DNA of 42,307 bases, taken from Modestobacter sp. DSM 44400 (lineage in GTDB: Bacteria; Actinomycetota; Actinomycetes; Mycobacteriales; Geodermatophilaceae). Made by a program: the position numbers and the translations under genes. A model generated the notes under the pieces. The model was given only the letters and a program-made list of their open reading frames with translations. It was not told where the DNA came from and did no database searches. This document shows, piece by piece, positions 36,507 to 42,307 of the stretch. The number at the start of each line of letters is the position of its first letter. Positions within the stretch are counted from its first letter, which is position 1. The stretch lies in assembly GCF_900107175.1 (NCBI RefSeq), contig NZ_FNOZ01000037.1, positions 1 through 42,307 on the forward strand. The letters are read 5' to 3'.

Positions 36507-38078
36507 TCAGCCGGGTGGGCCGGCCGGCGCCGCGGCGGGACCGGAGCGGGGCAGCCGGACGGCGAACGTCGCCCCCGCGCCCGGTGCGGTCGTGAGGTCT
36601 ACCCCGCCACCGTGTGCGCCGACCAGCGAGGCGACGATCGACAGGCCGAGGCCCGAGCCACCGGCCGCGCGAGTGCGGGCGGTGTCGGCCCGGTAGAAGC
36701 GCTCGAACACGCGCTGGGCATCGGCGGGGGCCAGTCCCGGACCCTCGTCGGTGACCGAGACGACCACGGTGCCGGGGTCGGCCGGGTCCTCCGACAGCCG
36801 CACGGTGACCTTGGCGTCGACCGGGGTGTGGGTCAGCGCGTTGGTGACCAGGTTGCCCAGCACCTGGCGCAGCCGGGCCTCGTCCCCCACCACGACCGGC
36901 GCGTCGGTGAGGGAGGCGTCCAGATGCAGGCCGATCGGCCGGTCCGGCTGCACAGCCCGCGCGTCGTGGACGGCGTCCCCGGCCAGCTCGGTGAGGTCCA
37001 CCGGCGCCAGGGTCAGCGGGCGCTGCTGGTCCAGCCGCGCCAGCTGCAGCAGGTCCTCGACCAGCGTGCTCATCCGGGTGGACTCGGACTCGATGCGCTG
37101 CATGAGCCGGCGGGTGTCCTCGGGCCCGGAGGCCGCGCCCTGGCGGTGCAGCTCGGCGAAGCCCCGGATGGAGGTCAGCGGCGTCCGCAGCTCGTGGCTG
37201 GCGTCGGCGACGAACCGGCGCATCCGGCTCTCGGAGGCCCGGGCCTGCTCCTCGGACTCCTGCTGGGCACGGAACGAGCCCTCGATCCGGCCCAGCATGC
37301 CGTTGAGCGCAGTGGACAGTCGCCCGACCTCCGTGCGGTCGTCGCCCTCGGGCACGCGGCGGGACAGGTCGCCGCCGGCGATCGCCTGGGCGGTGTGCTC
37401 CACCTCGACCAGCGGCCGCAGGCTGTTGCGCACCAGGAGATAGCCGGCTATGCCGAGCGCGGCCAGCACCAGCAACCCCACGACCACCTCGATGGTCACC
37501 AGATGGCCGAGGACGGCGTTGTCGTCGGCCAGGTCGATGCCCACCGCGACAACCAGGCCGTCGGTGACCTCGGTCGCCAGCAGCCGCCAGGACGTGCTGC
37601 GGTCGGCGGCGCGCAGGGTGAACGGCGCGTCGTCGTACTGGTCCACCGTGGCCGGGGAGATCTCCGAGACGTCGGGCAGCGAGGCGTCGGGGGTGCGGGG
37701 GCCTTTGAACACCCGGGCGTCACCGGAGAGCGGGATGCAGGCAACGTAGCCGCCACCGAACTGGAAGACCCGCATCGTGCAGCTCTGCACGGTGCTGGAC
37801 GGGTCGCGGTCCAGCTCCTGGGCGGAGCTACGCAGCTGGGCGTCCTGCTGGCCGACCAGGTACCCGCGCAGCAGCGAGGTGGCGGCGAAGCCGGTCACGA
37901 CGAGGGCGAGGGTCACCAGCGCCATGAGCAGGGCGACCAGGGTGATCCGCAGCGGGACGCGGGGAGCCCGCGGTGAGGGCGCGGGACCCGGTCCGGGGAA
38001 CGGCGGATCGTCGTCCGGACGGCGCTGGTCGGAGATCGCGCCCGCGCTGACCGCCCGGTCCTCCGCGAGCTCGTTCAC
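36507..38078 (-). CDS. HAMP-containing sensor histidine kinase
   Basis: The protein has 523 residues. It has TM1 (about 43-64), an extracytoplasmic sensor domain (65-190, with two cysteines C100 and C114), TM2 (193-216), a HAMP domain, the DHp motif VADASHELRTPLTS with phosphorylated H295, then N box LVTNALTHTP, G1 VTDEGPGLAP, F box FERFYR and G2 GGSGLGLSIV. It pairs with the upstream response regulator: GTG 38078 overlaps the regulator's TGA in GTGA. The signal is unknown. The pair resembles mycobacterial TrcSR/TcrXY-like systems by general style only. Confidence 0.93.
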   Translation of the reverse strand: MNELAEDRAVSAGAISDQRRPDDDPPFPGPGPAPSPRAPRVPLRITLVALLMALVTLALVVTGFAATSLLRGYLVGQQDAQLRSSAQELDRDPSSTVQSCTMRVFQFGGGYVACIPLSGDARVFKGPRTPDASLPDVSEISPATVDQYDDAPFTLRAADRSTSWRLLATEVTDGLVVAVGIDLADDNAVLGHLVTIEVVVGLLVLAALGIAGYLLVRNSLRPLVEVEHTAQAIAGGDLSRRVPEGDDRTEVGRLSTALNGMLGRIEGSFRAQQESEEQARASESRMRRFVADASHELRTPLTSIRGFAELHRQGAASGPEDTRRLMQRIESESTRMSTLVEDLLQLARLDQQRPLTLAPVDLTELAGDAVHDARAVQPDRPIGLHLDASLTDAPVVVGDEARLRQVLGNLVTNALTHTPVDAKVTVRLSEDPADPGTVVVSVTDEGPGLAPADAQRVFERFYRADTARTRAAGGSGLGLSIVASLVGAHGGGVDLTTAPGAGATFAVRLPRSGPAAAPAGPPG

Positions 38079-38800
38079 GTCCCGCGCGGCAGCCGCAGCG
38101 AGTAGCCGACGCCGCGCAGGGTGTGCAGCAGACGCGGCTCGGTGGTGTCGATCTTGCGGCGCAGGTAGGAGATGTAGGACTCCACGACGTTGGCCTCGCC
38201 GTTGAAGTCGTAGTTCCACACGTGATCGAGGATCTGCGCCTTGGACAGCACCCGCCCGGCGTTGGTCATCAGGTAGCGCAGCAGCTTGAACTCGGTGGGG
38301 GAGAGGCTGACCAGCTTCCCGGCCTTGAGGACCTCGTGGGACTCCTCGTCCAGCTCGATGTCGGCGAACGTGAGGCGGGGGGCCTCGCTGGCGCGCTGCG
38401 CGGTCTGGCTGCGCCGTAGCACCGCACGGATCCGGGCGAGCACCTCGTCAAGGCTGAACGGCTTGGTGACGTAGTCGTCGCCGCCGAGGGTCAAACCGGT
38501 GACCTTGTCCTCGGCGGCGTCGCGCGCGGTGAGGAACAGGACCGGCGTGTGGGTGCCGTTCTGGCGCAGCCGGCGGACGACGCCGAAGCCGTCGAGCCCG
38601 GGCATCATCACGTCGAGCACCAGCAGGTCGGGGCGGAACTCGGCAGCCACGGTGAGCGCCTGCTGGCCGTCGGGCGCGGTGGCCACCTCGAAGCCGGCGT
38701 AGCGGAGGCTGGCCGACAGCAGCTCCCGGATGTTCGGTTCGTCGTCGACCACGAGCAGCCGGGCCTCCGGCGTCTGGGCACTGCGGCTGCTGCTGGTCAC
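38075..38800 (-). CDS. OmpR/PhoB-family response regulator
   Basis: The protein has 241 residues. The receiver begins ARLLVVDDEPNIRELLSASL with phosphoacceptor D63 in LLVLDVMMPGLDG and the conserved lysine in DDYVTKPFSLDEVL; the winged-helix DNA-binding domain has LSPTEFKLLRYLMTNAGRVL and ANVVESYISYLRRKID, ending HTLRGVGYSLRLPRGT. GTG 38800 is preferred because GGGAGGGG lies directly upstream; ATG 38839 is an in-frame alternative adding 13 residues. It is the first gene of the two-component operon. Confidence 0.94.
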   Translation of the reverse strand: MTSSSRSAQTPEARLLVVDDEPNIRELLSASLRYAGFEVATAPDGQQALTVAAEFRPDLLVLDVMMPGLDGFGVVRRLRQNGTHTPVLFLTARDAAEDKVTGLTLGGDDYVTKPFSLDEVLARIRAVLRRSQTAQRASEAPRLTFADIELDEESHEVLKAGKLVSLSPTEFKLLRYLMTNAGRVLSKAQILDHVWNYDFNGEANVVESYISYLRRKIDTTEPRLLHTLRGVGYSLRLPRGT

Positions 38801-38921
38801 GGCCCCTCCCGAGGAACCCTGTGCGGCGGTCGACGTCATGCGTCGACGGTCGGGCGCGGGGCTGCGGCTGCCCTGGACATTACCTGTGAGAAGGCTGGGG
38901 ATGCGCTCGCTGGGACCTGGG

Positions 38922-39698
38922 TCAGTCCGCGACGGAGGCGGCCCGGCCGCGGCGCCAGTACCCGATGGCGTGGTGCTGCGTGCGGCGCAGCCCCCAGCGT
39001 CCGCGCAGGTCCGCCCGGATCTCCCGGACGGCCGCGGACTCGGCGCCCACCCAGGCGAATACGTCGTCTCCGCCGGGCGGCTGCAGGGCGGCGACGGCGT
39101 CGGCGAGGAGCGTGCCGGTACCGGGAACGGCGCCGGCGCGGTGCAGCCAGCGCACCTCCACCCCGGCCGGCGCCGGGAGGGGCTGCTGCTCCTCCGGCCC
39201 GGCCACCTCGACCAACGCCACCCCGCGGGTCGTGGGTGCCGCGGCGCCGAGGATGCGGCCGATCGCCGGCAGCGCGGTCTCGTCGCCGACCAGCAGCACC
39301 CATCCGGCCGTGGCCTCGCCCAGCGACGCCGCGCTGGCCACACCCAGCAGGTCACCGGGCCGGGCGGCCGTGGCCCACGTGGCCGCGGGCCCGTCACCGT
39401 GCAGGACGAAGTCGACGTCCAGCTCGCCGGCGGGCGGGTCCTGACGCTTCGCGGTGTACCGGCGCATGCTCACGCCGTGGCTGCCCTGCGGCCAGACGAT
39501 CCGGCCGTCCCGGGCCACCTGGGGCCACACGGGGGAGCGGTCGGCCACCCGGGGGACGAGCAGGGAGAGGGTCGGCCCGGCGGCCGCCACGACGTCGGCC
39601 GGCGCGGTCAGGGTCACCCGGCGGACGGCGGGAGTCACGGTCGTCACGGCGACGACGGTCAGGACGTCGACCGGGCGCAGGCCCTCGGGGGTGCTCAC
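38922..39698 (-). CDS. Siderophore-interacting protein (ferric-siderophore reductase family)
   Basis: The protein has 258 residues. RRYTAKR (79-85) is the FAD-binding RxYT motif, followed by DVDFVLHGDGPAATWATAAR and PGDLLGVASA, the SIP-family core, then a C-terminal NAD(P)H domain with WVLLVGDETALPAIGRIL and VFAWVGAESAAVREIRADLR. It reduces ferric siderophores to release iron. GTG 39698 fits the family N-terminus; an extension to 39782 is possible. No iron box (IdeR/DtxR type) is visible upstream, and no siderophore transporter is adjacent. Confidence 0.93.
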   Translation of the reverse strand: MSTPEGLRPVDVLTVVAVTTVTPAVRRVTLTAPADVVAAAGPTLSLLVPRVADRSPVWPQVARDGRIVWPQGSHGVSMRRYTAKRQDPPAGELDVDFVLHGDGPAATWATAARPGDLLGVASAASLGEATAGWVLLVGDETALPAIGRILGAAAPTTRGVALVEVAGPEEQQPLPAPAGVEVRWLHRAGAVPGTGTLLADAVAALQPPGGDDVFAWVGAESAAVREIRADLRGRWGLRRTQHHAIGYWRRGRAASVAD

Positions 39699-40032
39699 GG
39701 GAGCCCAGCGTAAACGGGCCGACCCGACCGGCCCCGGGGGAATGGGGCCGACCGGGCCGGCGATCGCGGACGGGCTGGTCACTCGCTGTCACGGAGCCGA
39801 AGCCCTGGTCAGCGGAGCTGTGCTGCACACCCCGTAGAGCACGCACGCTACGTGACCGATCGACGGTCGGCACAGCCCGGACGGCGTACTCCCCCGATCG
39901 GGTGAGAGCTCAGGTGGCCGATCCGCTCCGACCGTGCTCCGGGGGCGCACCGACTCGGCGTCCGGCGCGCTCATGTGTGCGTCCCTCCGCTGCCGGGCAG
40001 GCAGCAGGTCCGTACCGAGAAGGAGGCCGACG
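39699..40032. other. Divergent intergenic region, no gene seen
   Basis: These 334 bases separate the siderophore-interacting protein gene from the DUF2945 gene. I found no conserved operator, no RNA gene and no credible ORF. AGGAGG at 40021-40026 is the ribosome-binding site of the next gene. Confidence 0.4.
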
Positions 40033-40242
40033 ATGGCGGACGAGCTGGAGAAGGGCGACCAGGTCAGCTGGCAGAGCCACGGCAACGAGGTCGAGGGCAC
40101 CGTCACCCGGGCGATCACCGAGGACACCGAGGCGTCCGGTCGCATCGTGCGGGCCAGTCCAGACGAGTCGCAGTACGAGGTGGCGAGCGACAAGACGGGC
40201 AGGACCGCCGTCCACAAGCCCAGCGCACTGGACAAGGACTGA
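40033..40242 (+). CDS. DUF2945 (Tudor-like hypervirulence-associated) small protein
   Basis: The protein has 69 residues. It begins MADELEKGDQVSWQSHGNEV and then EGTVTRAITEDTEASGRIVR, ASPDESQYEVASDKTGRTAVHKPSAL. The KGDxVxWxSxGxxxxGxV...ASPDEPQYxVxSxKTGRxAxHKPxAL pattern defines DUF2945. Function is unknown; the domain is seen in small stress-associated proteins. AGGAGG precedes ATG 40033. A 19-nt tandem duplication covers its last codons and stop. Confidence 0.88.
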   Translation: MADELEKGDQVSWQSHGNEVEGTVTRAITEDTEASGRIVRASPDESQYEVASDKTGRTAVHKPSALDKD

Positions 40243-40261
40243 CGCACTGGACAAGGACTGA
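40224..40261 (+). repeat. 19-nt perfect tandem duplication across a stop codon
   Basis: CGCACTGGACAAGGACTGA occurs at 40224-40242 and again at 40243-40261. The first copy encodes the ALDKD end and TGA of the DUF2945 protein; the second copy is untranslated and extends the spacer before the DUF2795 gene to 47 nt. Confidence 0.95.
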
Positions 40262-40289
40262 CCGGCCCCGGCCGGAGGAGGAGGACCCC

Positions 40290-40721
40290 ATGAGCGAGAA
40301 CGACGACGTCTTTGCGGGCACGTCCGCGCGGAGCACCAAGCACAGCGCACGGGAGGACGACGAGCTCAAGCACGAGGTCGAGGGCATGGTGCGCGCCGGC
40401 CGCTCGACCCACGCGGAGGAGTGGAACGACCCGGAGCCGGTCGCCGAGGGGGAGCCCGACGTCGACTCCTCGCCGGCGGACACGCTGGTCGGTGGCGTGC
40501 CGGTCGGGATGTCGCCGGACGCAGTGGTGGCCCGAGCCGAACTCGCACGGTGGCTGGTCCGGGCCGACTTCCCGAACACCGGCGCCGTCCTGGTCGAGGC
40601 CGCCCGCGACCACCGGGCTCCCGACGCGGTGGCCGACGAACTGTCCCGGCTGCCCGCGGACGAGGTCTACGAGCGGGTCGGCGACGTGGTGCGGGCGCTG
40701 GGGTACCCGACCGAGACCTGA
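40290..40721 (+). CDS. DUF2795 domain protein
   Basis: The protein has 143 residues. The N-terminus is charged and hydrophilic (EDDELKHEVEGMVRAGRSTHAEEWNDPEP); the C-terminal half, RAELARWLVRADFPNTGAVL with DELSRLPADEVYERVGDVVRALG, is a DUF2795 domain as found in many actinobacterial small proteins. The role is unknown. GGAGGAGGAGG gives ATG 40290 a very strong ribosome-binding site. It probably shares a transcript with the DUF2945 gene. Confidence 0.88.
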   Translation: MSENDDVFAGTSARSTKHSAREDDELKHEVEGMVRAGRSTHAEEWNDPEPVAEGEPDVDSSPADTLVGGVPVGMSPDAVVARAELARWLVRADFPNTGAVLVEAARDHRAPDAVADELSRLPADEVYERVGDVVRALGYPTET

Positions 40722-40817
40722 ACGCACTCCGGTGGGGAACCGGAACGCCTGCGGCGGCCCTGAGTGCACCTCCGGTGTGTGGCTCGGCCACCGTGCGGCG
40801 GGCTGATTCAAACGGCC

Positions 40818-40849
40818 GGCGGTGCCGCCCGCAGGCGGGCGGCACCGCC
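40818..40849. terminator. Bidirectional hairpin terminator
   Basis: GGCGGTGCCGCCC (40818-40830) and GGGCGGCACCGCC (40837-40849) form a perfect 13-bp stem with a 6-nt loop between two convergent genes (stops at 40721 and 40876). Confidence 0.7.
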
Positions 40850-40875
40850 ACCCGGGCTCTCGACCGGTGGCCGGC

Positions 40876-41850
40876 TCAGTGGCCGGCCCAGTGCTGTACC
40901 TGCTCGTCGGCCTGCGCCTCGCCGCGGTCGGTGTCCGGCGCGTTCCAGTCGCCGGACCGGTCGCCGCTGTGGTCGTCGGCCCGGTCCTCTGCTTCTTCCT
41001 GCGCGATCTCCTCGGCGCCCCGCCGGCGGAACAGCTTGGACCCGGGGAAGCCCTTCACCACCTGACGCATGTCCTGCACCGTGTCCAGCAGGTCGTGCAC
41101 GTCCGGGACGACGGCTCCCAGGGTGGTCAGCACCGGCAGCACGTCCTCGTCGAGGTGCACCACCAGTCGGGGGAGCCGGTCGACCAGGGTGATGAGCGCC
41201 TGCACCTCGTCGGGGTCCAGCTGTGCGGCGAAGCGGGTGATCGCGGGCTCGAACGCCGCCAGCGCCGGACGGTAGGCATCCAGCAGTGGCGTGACGCTGT
41301 CCAGCATGGCCTGGGCCCGGTCCAGCGCGCCGTCCGCGGCCGAGGTCGTTCCGCCCACCGCGGCGACCAGCTCGTCGGCGGCGTGGTTGGTGGCGCGGAT
41401 GGTGGTGATCGCCTCGTCGGCGGCCTGGTTGGTCTGCCGGATGGTGGTGATGGCGTCGTCGGCGGCGTGGTTGGTCTGCCGGATGGTGGTGATGGCGTCG
41501 TCGGCGGCGTGGTTGGTGGCGCGGATGGTGGTGATCGCCTCGTCGGCGGCCTGGTTGGTCTGCCCGACGCTGGAGATCGCCTCGTCGGCCCTGGCCCGGG
41601 ACTGGGCGACGTCGGCTATCGCCTGATCGGCCAGGAGACGGCTCTCGTCCACTCCGGCGATGGCCACCTCGGCGAGCTCCACCACGGACTCGATGCGGTC
41701 CAGCAGTCCACCGACCCGGTCCACGACGCCCTCCATGGCGCCGACGGCGGCGGCCACCCGGGGCAGCAGCGCGAGCGCCTCGGTGACGCCGGACCGCAGG
41801 CCCCCGGCTGCGTGGAACACGTCGGTGGGGCCGGGGAACGGGAGCTTCAC
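40876..41850 (-). CDS. Coiled-coil repeat protein
   Basis: The protein has 324 residues from GTG 41850 (KLPFPGPTDVFHAAGG). The middle consists of 14-residue double heptads of the form xTNxAADxAITTIR repeated about six times, predicting a long helical coiled coil. After it come DPDEVQALITLVDRLPRLVV, DLLDTVQDMRQVVKGFPG and KLFRRRGAEE, then an acidic tail. Actinobacterial homologues with the same ends but varied repeat numbers are often mislabelled as RuBisCO large subunit; nothing here supports that. It may be a structural or membrane-peripheral protein. The ribosome-binding site is weak; the open frame upstream is R/P-rich and not included. Confidence 0.8.
   Translation of the reverse strand: MKLPFPGPTDVFHAAGGLRSGVTEALALLPRVAAAVGAMEGVVDRVGGLLDRIESVVELAEVAIAGVDESRLLADQAIADVAQSRARADEAISSVGQTNQAADEAITTIRATNHAADDAITTIRQTNHAADDAITTIRQTNQAADEAITTIRATNHAADELVAAVGGTTSAADGALDRAQAMLDSVTPLLDAYRPALAAFEPAITRFAAQLDPDEVQALITLVDRLPRLVVHLDEDVLPVLTTLGAVVPDVHDLLDTVQDMRQVVKGFPGSKLFRRRGAEEIAQEEAEDRADDHSGDRSGDWNAPDTDRGEAQADEQVQHWAGH
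41373..41624 (-). repeat. Six 42-bp in-gene tandem repeats
   Basis: Units start at 41373, 41415, 41457, 41499, 41541 and 41583. Units 1 and 4 are identical at the base level, units 2 and 3 differ by one base, unit 5 is diverged in its second half, and unit 6 is strongly diverged. Each encodes two heptads of the coiled-coil protein. Confidence 0.9.
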
Positions 41851-42132
41851 CCGCCGGACGCTACGTGCGCCGGCTGGCCTCCGCCGCACGAGCGCGCACG
41901 GTCGCGACGCGCTGGTCCGCGCGCCCGCCCGGATCCTGGGCCGATTCCCCGTATCCTGACGGCTACCGCGGGTAGCGGCCGCACCGGCCGGTGGCGCGGA
42001 CGACGGGGAACGGCCGCCAGGAGCGAGGTTGTCCCGGGTCTCGTGGAAGTTGAGGTGGCGGTCCCCCGCCTGCACCGGCCGTGAGGTAGGTGTTGGGCGT
42101 CCGCCAAGACTCCATCCGAACAGGGGACCGCC

Positions 42133-42307
42133 GTGAGCAAGACCTACCAGAAGACCGAGACCGACACACCGGACGCGCCCGGGGTGGCCGTGCCCGAGCG
42201 GGTGAGCGTGGCGATGGCTGAGATCGCCGAATCGATGCAGGAGGGGCTGCTGGCCCTGGCGGTTGGCGCCGGGATGCAGGTGATGAACGCGCTGATGGAG
42301 GCCGACG
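42133..42307 (+). mobile_element. IS256-family transposase, N-terminal fragment
   Basis: The frame from GTG 42133 is open to the window end and includes MAEIAESMQEGLLALAVGAG and MQVMNALMEAD, the conserved N-terminus of actinobacterial IS256-family (MULE-type DDE) transposases. The catalytic domain lies beyond the window. The element's left end should fall in 41960-42132; TGTCCCGGGTCTCGTGGAAG at about 42031 is a possible terminal repeat, but the partner end is not visible. Confidence 0.75.

Noticed and set aside
41373-41624. CRISPR array
   Set aside because: The repeats are contiguous 42-bp coding units without spacers and keep the reading frame of a coiled-coil protein.

Overview
The window is very GC-rich and actinobacterial. 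Gene content (CadI/ArsI-type lyase, DUF2795 and DUF2945 proteins, a coiled-coil protein beginning KLPFPGPTD, CoxLSM-type hydroxylase, frequent GTG starts, 1- and 4-nt stop/start overlaps) fits a soil or rock actinomycete, most likely Geodermatophilaceae (Blastococcus, Modestobacter or Geodermatophilus). That family call is inference from protein style; no marker gene is present.

Layout. 1-333: 3' end of an IS1380-type element. 335-4004: a VOC protein, a VOC fragment, a PPOX-fold protein and a short UvrA-like ABC ATPase. 3989-10032: an arsenic island made of two regulatory units. The first is an atypical ArsR with a small Cys protein, divergent from an ArsO-like flavoprotein and an MFS pump. 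The second is a canonical ArsR, an Acr3 permease (frameshifted here) and ArsC, divergent from a CadI/ArsI-like protein; a clear ArsR-type palindrome lies in each divergent gap. 10309-13596: aldo-keto reductase, a decayed enoyl-CoA hydratase, a YihY/BrkB membrane protein and a small membrane protein. 13714-25289: acyl-CoA dehydrogenase, a MarR/DHA2 drug-efflux pair, HrpA helicase, a small acidic protein, a cytochrome P450 and a CynX-type MFS. 25367-29006: a molybdenum hydroxylase operon in the order large-small-medium.

29109-35621 is the most unusual part. The sulfate adenylyltransferase genes cysD and cysN, normally adjacent, lie about 4.3 kb apart on the minus strand. Between them, on the plus strand, sit three carbohydrate genes: a membrane-anchored GH26 glycosidase, a processive BcsA-like GT2 synthase and a GH16 beta-glucanase. 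A LacI-type palindrome lies upstream of the GH26 gene. I read this as an inserted cassette for making and trimming a beta-linked exopolysaccharide (mixed-linkage beta-glucan or a mannan-type polymer).

35756-42307: a PaaI-type thioesterase, an OmpR/HK two-component system, a siderophore-interacting flavoprotein, a DUF2945/DUF2795 pair, a coiled-coil protein with 42-bp internal repeats and the 5' end of an IS256-type transposase. The window is thus bounded by two different insertion sequences, and it carries several decayed genes: a VOC fragment, enoyl-CoA hydratase and frameshifted acr3.
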